Shown one piece after another: positions 7,958 through 14,931 of a stretch of 41,019 nt of DNA. This DNA comes from JASFEQ01 sp050122535 (GTDB taxonomy: Bacteria; Desulfobacterota; DSM-4660; Desulfatiglandales; HGW-15): contig JASFIT010000001.1 of the NCBI GenBank assembly GCA_050122535.1, positions 1-41,019 on the forward strand, read 5' to 3'. The position numbers and the translations under genes were made by a program. The notes under the pieces are model-generated. The model was not told where the DNA came from. It saw only the letters and a program-made list of their open reading frames with translations, and made no database searches. Numbering within the stretch: the first letter of the stretch is position 1; each line of letters opens with the position of its first letter.

Positions 7958-9100
7958 ATGCGTTTCGAGCCCACCATGAAACAGGCCGTAATCAGGCGCA
8001 CTGCCAGGAAATTCGCTGAGACCAAGCTCGCGCCCGCAGCAGCTGAGATGGACAGGACTGGCCATTTTCCCTGGGATATTGCCGAGGAAATGGCGGAGCT
8101 CAACTATTTCGGCCTGGAAATTCCTGCCCGGTATGGTGGTGCAGAGCTCGATACTGTGAGCGGCGCCATCGTCATCGAAGAAATTTCAAGGGTCAACGCG
8201 GCCATGGGACTCTGTGTGTCCGTCCACAATAGTGTTTCGGCCCATCCCACCTACCAATTTGGGAGCGACAACCAGTATGAGAATTTTCTGGTGCCTCTGG
8301 CCTCGGGCAAGAAGATAGGGACCTTTTGCCTTACTGAACCCAATGCGGGTTCCGATGCTTCCTCCTTGGAGACCACGGCCATTCGTCAGGGAGATGATTA
8401 TATCCTCAATGGTAACAAGGTATTTGTGACCAATGGGGGTATTTCTGGAATTAACCTGATCTTCTCCAGAATCCATCCTTTTGAAACGGGTAAAGGATTT
8501 ACTGTTTTTATCGTGGAATCTGACCGCGAAGGCCTGGAAAAGGGGCCTGCAGAGGAACTGATGGGTATGCGTGGGAATCCGGTTTGTCCCATTATTCTCA
8601 ACGATTGCCGTATCCCTCCGCAGAATCGTCTTGGCGGGGAGGGCGAGGGGCTCAAGATCGCCCTCTCAACGCTGGGAGGTGGACGAATCGGCATCGCGGC
8701 TCAAGCCCTGGGTATCGCCCAAGGTTCTTTGGAAGTATCCCTCAAGTATGCAAAAGAACGGCATCAGTTCGGGAAATCCATCTCGCAGTTTGGGGCTATC
8801 CAGAACTTCCTGGCGGATATGGCAACGCGTGTTGAGGCGGCGAGGCTTTTGATCTACCGAGCTTCTGACCTGAGGGATAAAGGACTCGACCATACCACTG
8901 AGTCAGCCATGGCGAAGCTCTATGCCAGTGAAGCGGCAGTGGAGGCAGCAAGAATCGGTGTTCAGATCCATGGCGGATATGGATACACCAAGGCCTACCC
9001 CATTGAGCGGTTCTACAGGGACGCAAAGGCCTGTGAGATCTACGAAGGCACCTCAGAGGTGCAGCGCATGATCATCGCACGAAACCTTATCGGTGACTAA
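7958..9100 (+). CDS. Acyl-CoA dehydrogenase
   Basis: 380 residues from the ATG at 7958, which has GGGAG 9 bp upstream and aligns with the usual family start (MRFEPTMKQAVIRRTARKFA). The frame is open further upstream, but a TTG at 7898 lacks a ribosome site. FAD-contact motifs CLTEPNAGSD and VTNGG are present. The C-terminus has QIHGGYGYTKAYPIERFYRD and IYEGTSEVQRMIIAR, where the EGTSE glutamate is the expected catalytic base of short/branched-chain enzymes. It oxidises an acyl-CoA to the 2-enoyl-CoA and gives electrons to Etf, encoded just downstream. Chain length specificity is not readable. Confidence 0.92.
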   Translation: MRFEPTMKQAVIRRTARKFAETKLAPAAAEMDRTGHFPWDIAEEMAELNYFGLEIPARYGGAELDTVSGAIVIEEISRVNAAMGLCVSVHNSVSAHPTYQFGSDNQYENFLVPLASGKKIGTFCLTEPNAGSDASSLETTAIRQGDDYILNGNKVFVTNGGISGINLIFSRIHPFETGKGFTVFIVESDREGLEKGPAEELMGMRGNPVCPIILNDCRIPPQNRLGGEGEGLKIALSTLGGGRIGIAAQALGIAQGSLEVSLKYAKERHQFGKSISQFGAIQNFLADMATRVEAARLLIYRASDLRDKGLDHTTESAMAKLYASEAAVEAARIGVQIHGGYGYTKAYPIERFYRDAKACEIYEGTSEVQRMIIARNLIGD

Positions 9101-9108
9101 GCGGCCGA

Positions 9109-9440
9109 GAAATATGACACCACAGAGACACGGAGGACACAGAGAGGGGAATAGTTTTCATTGGGCGGGAGATACCGCCCAATGAAAAAATCTCTGCCTC
9201 CCACCCGCCGTAGCAGAGCTACTGCGGAGTGCGGGTCGGCCTAAATATCGGTGGCATGCGAAATGCTACTCCACGCGCAGGGTCGGGTTTTACACCCGAC
9301 CGATTGCCCGAAGGGCTGAGCCACTTTTGCCCGATCGCCGCCTGCCCGCCATCGCGAGCCGCTCAGGCGAGGCGGGCGGGTCTCCCGATCGGGCAAAAAA
9401 GGAAGTTGACTCTGTGCCCTCTGCGTCTCCGTGGTGAGGA
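9109..9440. repeat. Intergenic composite of dispersed repeats
   Basis: The 372-bp spacer between the acyl-CoA dehydrogenase and etfB holds no gene. It contains CACAGAGACACGG-type sequence near 9121 and its inverted counterpart near 9415-9437 (CTCTGTG...CTCCGTGGTGA), related to sequence at 20889-20918. It also has a GCTACTGCGGAG element related to 34340-34360, and a REP-like unit at 9249-9302 sharing 21 identical bases (9281-9301) with 12342-12362. Confidence 0.65.
9155..9188. terminator. Strong hairpin after the acyl-CoA dehydrogenase gene
   Basis: Fourteen-base perfect arms TTTTCATTGGGCGG and CCGCCCAATGAAAA around a 6-nt loop. The A/T ends make it terminator-like in both directions. It sits 55 bp past the stop codon at 9100. 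Confidence 0.55.
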
Positions 9441-9472
9441 TTTAAAGTCTTTGCGAAGCGTATGACTAGCCT

Positions 9473-10282
9473 ATGAACATCGTTGTCTGTATTAAACAGG
9501 TTCCGGATGAGCCGTCCATCCGCATGGATCGGCAAAGGATGACCATCATTCGGGAAGGCGTCAAGAGTATTATCAATCCACTGGATTGCGTGGCAATTGA
9601 GGCGTCCCTTGAATTGCGCAACAGGCTGGGAGGTGAGGTGATCGTACTCACCATGGGACCACCCCAGAGTGAGGAGGCGCTCAGGGAGGCCATGGCCATG
9701 GGTGCAGATCGTGCCATTTTGCTTGCTGATCCTGCCTTTGCAGGTGCCGACACCCTTGCCACATCCCACGTTCTCGCTAGAGCCATCTCAAAATTGGATC
9801 CATTTCCAGACCTGGTCCTATGCGGCATGCAGACCATTGACAGTGATACGGGTCACGTGGGGCCTCAAATCGCAGAAGAACTGGGGATTCCCCAGGTTTG
9901 CGGCGTCAACGAGATTCACTTTGATGAAGATTTCTTGATGGTAAAACGTTTGAGTGACGGTTTTCTGGAGACCCTCCGGGTTGATTTGCCCGCACTTCTG
10001 GCCGTTACCCACGAGCTTTCTTCCGTCAGGCACCTCCCCTTCGGGGCCTTAGAAATCGCCTTTTCGGAAAAAGGGGTCACCCAGTGGGGCCTCGAAGACC
10101 TGAATCTAAAGGAGGAGGAGGTCGGTTTCAAGGGTTCCGCTACTCAGGTCTGGAAACTCCAACCCCCTCCGCCAAGAAGAGAAGGGGATCTAATGACAGG
10201 GCCCCCTCAAACCCTGGTTGATCATTTGATCCGCAAATTGGAAGCCTTAAGCATATTGGACGAGGAAGATGGGCACGAATAA
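9473..10282 (+). CDS. etfB: Electron transfer flavoprotein beta subunit
   Basis: 269 residues, family-typical length. Begins MNIVVCIKQVPDEPSIRMD, the standard EtfB N-terminus, with GADRAILLADPAFAGADTLATSHVLA and the nucleotide-binding stretch CGMQTIDSDTGHVGPQIAE. EtfB and EtfA together accept electrons from acyl-CoA dehydrogenases. The gene lies downstream of the acyl-CoA dehydrogenase and overlaps etfA by 14 nt. No clear Shine-Dalgarno is visible before the ATG. Whether this pair bifurcates electrons cannot be decided from what is visible. Confidence 0.92.
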   Translation: MNIVVCIKQVPDEPSIRMDRQRMTIIREGVKSIINPLDCVAIEASLELRNRLGGEVIVLTMGPPQSEEALREAMAMGADRAILLADPAFAGADTLATSHVLARAISKLDPFPDLVLCGMQTIDSDTGHVGPQIAEELGIPQVCGVNEIHFDEDFLMVKRLSDGFLETLRVDLPALLAVTHELSSVRHLPFGALEIAFSEKGVTQWGLEDLNLKEEEVGFKGSATQVWKLQPPPPRREGDLMTGPPQTLVDHLIRKLEALSILDEEDGHE

Positions 10283-11270
10283 AGCCCTGAACGGTGTCTG
10301 GATTTTCGGTGATTACCGGAATTATTTTCAAAACCGGGTGACCCTGCAGCTCATCGCCAAAGGCAAGGAACTGGCAACAAAGCGCAACACCAAGGTGACC
10401 GCCCTCGTACTCGGTGAGCAGGTCCAACAGTATGCCATGGAATACGTGGCCCATGGTGCAGACCTGGTCATCGCAGCGGAACATCCAGACCTGAAGGAGT
10501 ACCAGGTGGAATCCTATTGCGCGCTCGTGGCACAATGGGTGGAAGTCTTCCAACCAGAGATTTTTCTGGCAGGCGCCACTTCTTTTGGCAGGGAATTCTT
10601 TCCTCGTTTGGCAAAGAGACTTGGCACAGGTTTGAGTGCCGATTGCGTAGCTCTCGAAGTGGACGCGGAAACAGGGCTCCTGCTACAGACAACGCCGTCC
10701 TTTGGAGGAGAACTTCTAGCCGAAGTGGTCACGCCGAATCACAGACCACAGATGGCCACAGTGCATCCAGGCGTCTTTCAGGAACTCCCCCATAACCCGG
10801 AGGCCATGGGTCGCATCCTTTACCCAGAGATCAACATTGTGCCTCGAAGCCGTGTAAAGCTCATCCGAAGCAGGCGCCAGCAAATACGAAAAGTTAACCT
10901 GGAAGAGGCGCCAGTGGTCATTGCGGGAGGCAGAGGCCTGGGATCTAAAGAGCAGTTCGAACGCCTTTTTGAGCTGGCAGAGTTATTGGAGGGTGAGGTG
11001 GGAGCCACAAGGCCTGCCATACGGGCTGGGTGGGCCGAGGAGGACAGACTTCTGGGCCAGACGGGGAAGAGCGTGAAACCTAAACTCCTCATCTCTATTG
11101 GGACCTCTGGGGCACTTCAGTACACGACCGGCATCCAGGGTGCAGAAGTCATTATTGCCATTAACCGGGATCCCCATGCACCCATTTTTAAAATGGCTGA
11201 CTTGGGGCTCGCGGGTGACGCCAGCACACTTTTGCCCTTGCTGCTTGAGGTGTTGCGCAAACGCATCTAA
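10269..11270 (+). CDS. etfA: Electron transfer flavoprotein alpha subunit
   Basis: 333 residues. The C-terminal FAD domain is clear: VVIAGGRGLGSKEQF, GATRPAIRAGW, GQTGKSVKPKLLISIGTSGA, and QYTTGIQGAEVIIAINRDP ending with the usual KMADLGLAGDA. It starts inside etfB (14-nt overlap), so expression is coupled. The likely electron acceptor is a membrane Fe-S/quinone oxidoreductase; the hdr operon at the start of the window is one candidate. A GC-rich hairpin (CCCTCCCCCTCAGGGGGAGGG region, 11283-11305) follows the stop. Confidence 0.93.
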   Translation: MGTNKALNGVWIFGDYRNYFQNRVTLQLIAKGKELATKRNTKVTALVLGEQVQQYAMEYVAHGADLVIAAEHPDLKEYQVESYCALVAQWVEVFQPEIFLAGATSFGREFFPRLAKRLGTGLSADCVALEVDAETGLLLQTTPSFGGELLAEVVTPNHRPQMATVHPGVFQELPHNPEAMGRILYPEINIVPRSRVKLIRSRRQQIRKVNLEEAPVVIAGGRGLGSKEQFERLFELAELLEGEVGATRPAIRAGWAEEDRLLGQTGKSVKPKLLISIGTSGALQYTTGIQGAEVIIAINRDPHAPIFKMADLGLAGDASTLLPLLLEVLRKRI

Positions 11271-11282
11271 CCTCCTCCTTCA

Positions 11283-11305
11283 CCCTCCCCCTCAGGGGGA
11301 GGGCT
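11283..11305. repeat. GC-rich hairpin after etfA
   Basis: CCCTCCCCCT and AGGGGGAGGG arms around a very short loop, followed by GCTGGGTGGGGGT. No T-run follows, so it is more likely a dispersed repeat or mRNA-stabilising hairpin than an intrinsic terminator. Confidence 0.5.
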
Positions 11306-11326
11306 GGGTGGGGGTCGAGAGGATAA

Positions 11327-11791
11327 ATGATTAAATTCAGAGAGAGCAAAATCAGTGCTCACCATAATTATCTGGTCAATGACCTGCTCACACCAGGTTT
11401 CGTCGTCGGGGATCCTAATTCTCAGAATGCTTTCTATTTTTTGGCCGACCCTGTCCTGCCTGGAGAAAGTACGCCCCTCATCTCTGCCCGAATCATGGAT
11501 GATAAGGGAGATTTACTCCTGGAATTGAACCTGAACCAAATCGGTGATAACCCGGGAAAATGCGACTATCACCCCCTACAAGGGGGGTTCAGAATACTCC
11601 ATTCTTCAGAAGAGCCAATATTGGAGGTCCTCACACAGAATTTTCCGAGGGGGCATCTGACTCGCATAAAGGCGAGGCTCTTTGATGAAAACGGAGATAT
11701 CCGTGTAGAGCCGCTAGGAGAGAGCATACAAGTCCATGGAGACGCAAAGTTAGTCCTCGATACCCCGATCACGCTTTCCCGTAAGACCTAA
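11327..11791 (+). CDS. Hypothetical protein, 154 aa
   Basis: Not recognised. The protein is mostly alternating hydrophobic/polar strands with turns (FLADPVLPGESTPLISARIMDDKGDLLLELNLNQIGD, later RIKARLFDENGDIRVEPLG), suggesting an all-beta fold. There is no signal peptide and no cysteine cluster. GAGAGG lies just before the ATG. It follows etfA by 56 bp in the same direction and may be co-transcribed. Codon use is like its neighbours, so it is likely a real gene. Confidence 0.65.
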   Translation: MIKFRESKISAHHNYLVNDLLTPGFVVGDPNSQNAFYFLADPVLPGESTPLISARIMDDKGDLLLELNLNQIGDNPGKCDYHPLQGGFRILHSSEEPILEVLTQNFPRGHLTRIKARLFDENGDIRVEPLGESIQVHGDAKLVLDTPITLSRKT

Positions 11792-11798
11792 GCGCATT

Positions 11799-11812
11799 AT
11801 TTACCCGCCAAA
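11799..11812 (+). repeat. Left flanking direct repeat of the RAYT element
   Basis: ATTTACCCGCCAAA, identical to 12382-12395 on the other side of the transposase gene. The pair brackets a 597-bp segment containing only the transposase and its hairpins. Confidence 0.7.
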
Positions 11813-11828
11813 AAAATTGTGATTCCAG

Positions 11829-12314
11829 ATGAAAGCACCACTTAAAAAAAGAAAATACACACGGTTGAAGAATAGAGAGATCTATTCCCAGGTTGGTGTG
11901 ATCGCCCATGTGATCATCGGCACCTTTGATAAACGACCCTATTTCGAACAAAGGGAGCTAGCCCAGAGACTCTGTCAGGTACTAATAGAAACTGCGAAAG
12001 AAAACCGGATCAAGATTTATGCATACTGCATAATGCCAGATCATGTCCATTTGCTGTTTGAGTCTTCCGAAAGCATGGGCGTCATTGAATTCGTCAGATA
12101 TATCAAAGGACGCTTTGCCACTTGGTGCCGTAAGAACAATAGGAACATGCGGTTGCAAAAAAGTTTTTATGACCACCTTTTGAGAAAAGAAGAAGACGTT
12201 TATAGCGCTGCAAAATACATAATGGGGAATCCAGTTCGAGCCGGAATCGAAACTCGTGTGGGCAATTATCCTTTCGCCGGATCCTTAGTGTTCGACTTCT
12301 CCGGTGGCATGTAA
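11829..12314 (+). CDS. REP-associated tyrosine transposase (RAYT, Y1_Tnp/HUH family)
   Basis: 161 residues. The HUH metal-binding motif is in CIMPDHVHLLF (HVH at 72-74) and the likely catalytic tyrosine is Tyr114 in KSFYDHLLR. The C-terminus has YIMGNPVRAGI, typical of RAYTs. These enzymes process single-stranded REP hairpins. The stop codon lies in the loop of the first of several hairpins at the 3' side, and a 14-bp direct repeat ATTTACCCGCCAAA flanks the gene (11799-11812 and 12382-12395). Length and motifs look intact. Confidence 0.88.
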   Translation: MKAPLKKRKYTRLKNREIYSQVGVIAHVIIGTFDKRPYFEQRELAQRLCQVLIETAKENRIKIYAYCIMPDHVHLLFESSESMGVIEFVRYIKGRFATWCRKNNRNMRLQKSFYDHLLRKEEDVYSAAKYIMGNPVRAGIETRVGNYPFAGSLVFDFSGGM

Positions 12315-12420
12315 AATGCCACCCTACGACCCAATTCGTAGGGTCGGGTTTTACACCCGACCGGTGAGATTTAGGGTGGGGATTTACCCGCCAAAGCGCT
12401 GTGGCGGGTGAATTCCCCAC
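12303..12420 (+). repeat. REP-like hairpin cluster downstream of the RAYT gene
   Basis: Four successive hairpins: GGTGGCAT/ATGCCACC (12303-12323), CCTACGA/TCGTAGG (12323-12342), GGTCGGGT/ACCCGACC (12342-12362), and ACCCGCCA/TGGCGGGT (12386-12409) extended by GGGGATTT/GAATTCCCC. A degenerate copy of the first three is at 9249-9302. These are the expected substrates of the adjacent RAYT. Confidence 0.75.
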
Positions 12421-12520
12421 CGACTCTCCCGGCAAACCCTTGCACTACATCCACACCCATGCCAAATTCACCATCCATTTTGGGGATTAAGACTGGAATT
12501 AGTAGGTTATCAAGCGTTCC

Positions 12521-12643
12521 TGATCACCAGCAAGGTATTAGATGTAAGGCGCCGAGGAGCGACGACTGAGGCGTATCGAGCAATACGTCGCAAGGAGGAG
12601 CGATCGAAGGCAACGCAGCAGATAATGCCTTGATGGTTGATCA
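12521..12643. repeat. 123-bp imperfect palindromic element with TGATCA ends
   Basis: Begins and ends with TGATCA. The outer arms pair with few mismatches (TGATCACCAGCAAGGTATT against AATGCCTTGATGGTTGATCA), and the centre has GCGTAT...ATACGTC. It looks like a small non-autonomous mobile repeat. No ORF is supported in 12315-12748. Confidence 0.6.
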
Positions 12644-12660
12644 GCGGCCGCTTTAGCTTA

Positions 12661-12690
12661 TTGACAAGCCGGTAACATTACGCCTAATAT
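12661..12690 (+). promoter_or_regulatory. Sigma-70-type promoter for the DUF2333 gene
   Basis: TTGACA at 12661-12666, 18-bp spacer, TAATAT at 12685-12690. Predicted start about 12697, giving a leader of about 50 nt to the ATG at 12749. Confidence 0.65.
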
Positions 12691-12748
12691 GAATTTTCTT
12701 GAGAACTGCTATCCACACCTTAATTCTTGAGTAAAGGAAGACAAATAT

Positions 12749-13708
12749 ATGAGTGATACAACCCCTGATAAGCGTTCTTCAAAGAAAGGCCACAAAAGAA
12801 CCGCCTCCTTGATCTTTATCCTCCTATTGGCGCTCTTTGTTTTTGTGCTCATTGTTATGTATATCAATGCCATAAAGCCTGGCTTTCTTGCCCAAAGGCC
12901 TGGAGATCCCAAAATAAAAGGGACCTATTTCATAAAGACGAACCTGGCCCTTATCGAACAGATGCGTGAAAACTGGTTACCCAATGACCTTTTCTGGCCC
13001 ACCATCTTTCTGGACAATATGCCCAATTTCCAGATTGGCCAACTGGAGGTGGTCAGGTATAACGTGAGGGTCCTGAGGGATAACCTTTCCAGGATGCGGA
13101 CAACGGACAAGTTGGATCCTCATGCTGAGGCGGCCTTCACGGCCCTTTCAAATGATCCCTACAAATGGTGGTTTCCTTCAGCTGAGAGTAAATGGAAATT
13201 GGGCTATGACAGCCTGCAATCTTTCTATGAGAATCTCCTAAAAGGAGATTCCAATTTTTATCCGAGGGCCGACAATCTGGTAGAGCTTCTCAACCAATAT
13301 CTGTCTCTGATGGGTGGAGCAAATACCAGGCTTATAAACGCACCCGGTGACATCAAGAGGACGCTTTCCATTGAAAAAGACAAAGAAGGTCAACGGCTCG
13401 TGGACATTGATATTCCGTGGACAAAGATAGACGACAACTTCTATTACGCCCAGGGCATTGCCTATGCCCTCTATGAGTCCTTCAGGGCCATAAAGATCGA
13501 TTTCAAAGATGTGCTTATCGACAAAAATTCCATGGAGCTCTTGGATAAGATCCTTGAAGATCTTGAGAGGTGCCACTTCGAGCCCCTTATCATTTTCAAT
13601 GGGGATCCTGACAGTGTTTTTGCCAATCACTCTTTAAATCTCTCCGGGGTTTTCAATGATGCCAGACAAAAGATGAATTCCCTAACGGTAGCCCTGATGC
13701 AAGGTTAG
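12749..13708 (+). CDS. DUF2333 family membrane-anchored protein
   Basis: 319 residues. A short basic N-terminus is followed by one hydrophobic segment (about 19-42, TASLIFILLLALFVFVLIVMY), then a soluble domain with NWLPNDLFWPTIFLDNMPNFQIGQLEV, which I associate with DUF2333. The orientation (positive-inside) suggests one N-terminal membrane anchor with the rest in the periplasm. Function unknown. It has its own promoter and precedes the hyp genes by 54 bp. Family assignment is from memory of the motif; the gene itself is firm. Confidence 0.75.
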   Translation: MSDTTPDKRSSKKGHKRTASLIFILLLALFVFVLIVMYINAIKPGFLAQRPGDPKIKGTYFIKTNLALIEQMRENWLPNDLFWPTIFLDNMPNFQIGQLEVVRYNVRVLRDNLSRMRTTDKLDPHAEAAFTALSNDPYKWWFPSAESKWKLGYDSLQSFYENLLKGDSNFYPRADNLVELLNQYLSLMGGANTRLINAPGDIKRTLSIEKDKEGQRLVDIDIPWTKIDDNFYYAQGIAYALYESFRAIKIDFKDVLIDKNSMELLDKILEDLERCHFEPLIIFNGDPDSVFANHSLNLSGVFNDARQKMNSLTVALMQG

Positions 13709-13762
13709 AGCCCTGGCCTCCTATCCTAATTCCTCATCATCTAGATAACAATTGGTGGACCG

Positions 13763-14104
13763 ATGCATGAGATGTCTATAGCCCAGAGCCTCATTGATAT
13801 CCTTAGAGACGAGATGCTGAAACACGACGCCAAAACCCTCAGGTCTGTGCGTCTGAATGTGGGCCAGATGACTGCCATTGTTCCCGATGCCCTCTCCTTT
13901 TGCTTTCAAGTGGTCACTGACGGGACTGAAATGGAAGGGGCCAGGCTGATCATGGAGATTATTCCCTTGGTGGGTTATTGTAGCGAATGCGAGGAGGAGT
14001 TCGAGATCAAAGATTACGCCTTTGTCTGCCCCTCATGCGACAGCACGAAAATAAACACCATTGGAGGCAAAGACCTCTCTATTGTTGAAATAGAAGTGGA
14101 CTAG
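13763..14104 (+). CDS. hypA: Hydrogenase/urease nickel incorporation protein HypA
   Basis: 113 residues starting MHEMSIAQSLIDIL; His2 and Glu3 are the expected nickel ligands. The zinc site is made by CSEC (residues 74-77) and CPSC (91-94). HypA delivers nickel with HypB to NiFe hydrogenase large subunits. It is the first of a hypA-B-F-D group in the same direction. There is no hydrogenase structural gene in the window. Confidence 0.95.
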   Translation: MHEMSIAQSLIDILRDEMLKHDAKTLRSVRLNVGQMTAIVPDALSFCFQVVTDGTEMEGARLIMEIIPLVGYCSECEEEFEIKDYAFVCPSCDSTKINTIGGKDLSIVEIEVD

Positions 14105-14260
14105 GGAGGAGTAAGGAGTAAGAAGTAAGGAGTCAGCAGTCAGCAGTACTTCAAAAGCGTAAAACTCACATTGCCTAGTGCATACTGCTTACTGCATACT
14201 GGGTATTGCTCACTGCATACTGCCTAGTGCGTACTGCGAAGTGCCTACTGTTAAGGAGGA
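14105..14260. repeat. Degenerate short tandem repeats between hypA and hypB
   Basis: First GTAAGGAGTAAGAAGTAAGGAGTCAGCAGT-like units, then about seven variants of ACTGCATACTGC/ACTGCGAAGTGC. No gene and no promoter motif is seen; the hypB ribosome site lies right after it. Confidence 0.7.
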
Positions 14261-14265
14261 AAGCG

Positions 14266-14928
14266 ATGAAAATTTCAGTGGTTAGAGATATCCTGGAGGC
14301 AAACGATCGGATTGCCCAGCAGAACAGAGACCTATTTAACGAAAACAAGCTGTTGGTGATCAATCTCATGAGCTCACCTGGGGCCGGCAAGACCTCTCTT
14401 CTTGAAAGGAGCATCACTGCCCTGAAAAAGGACTTGAGAATTGGGGTTATAGAGGGAGACATCCAATCTTCTCAAGACGCGGAGCGTATAGCCCAGACTG
14501 GCATTCCCGTGGTACAGATCAATACGGGTGGCGCCTGCCATCTTGACGGGAACATGATCCGGGATACCTTCGGAGAATTTAGTTTCAAAGACTTGGACCT
14601 TCTTGTGGTTGAGAACGTGGGTAATCTGGTCTGTCCTGCGGAGTTCAAGGTGGGTGAGGATTTCAAGGCCATGATACTCAGTGTCACAGAGGGTGACGAT
14701 AAGCCTACCAAATATCCCCTTATGTTCCATGAGTCTTCAGTTTTGCTCATCAACAAAATGGATCTACTTCCCTATGTGGATTGCAGTGTGGAAAAAATTA
14801 GGGAGGACGCACTGAAGATCAATCCGGGTCTATCCATATTTGAGATTAGCTGTAAAACGGGTGAGGGTCTTGAAGACTGGTATAACTGGGTCCGGGAAAG
14901 GGCCAGGGACAAGGAGGAGAGCCAGTAG
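14266..14928 (+). CDS. hypB: Hydrogenase nickel incorporation GTPase HypB
   Basis: 220 residues from the ATG at 14266 behind AAGGAGGAAAGCG; an upstream in-frame start at 14206 would only add sequence encoded by the tandem repeats. The P-loop is SSPGAGKTSLLE, followed by VIEGDIQSSQDAERI, NTGGACHLD and the guanine-specificity motif NKMDLLP. The N-terminus lacks both the CxxCGC high-affinity nickel site and a histidine-rich stretch. It supplies nickel to HypA-bound hydrogenase precursor with GTP hydrolysis. Confidence 0.95.
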   Translation: MKISVVRDILEANDRIAQQNRDLFNENKLLVINLMSSPGAGKTSLLERSITALKKDLRIGVIEGDIQSSQDAERIAQTGIPVVQINTGGACHLDGNMIRDTFGEFSFKDLDLLVVENVGNLVCPAEFKVGEDFKAMILSVTEGDDKPTKYPLMFHESSVLLINKMDLLPYVDCSVEKIREDALKINPGLSIFEISCKTGEGLEDWYNWVRERARDKEESQ

Positions 14929-14931
14929 GCC

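Noticed and set aside
9290..9837. Minus-strand ORFs overlapping etfB
   Set aside because: Shadow frames of a clearly identified gene; no family features or ribosome sites.
13709..13762. Sigma-54 promoter for the hyp genes
   Set aside because: TTGGTGGACCGATGC has only 9 bp between GG and GC, and lacks the -24 core and any operator.
14105..14260. Tandem ACTGCATACTGC units as a CRISPR array
   Set aside because: Units are about 10 bp, degenerate, and contiguous with no unique spacers.
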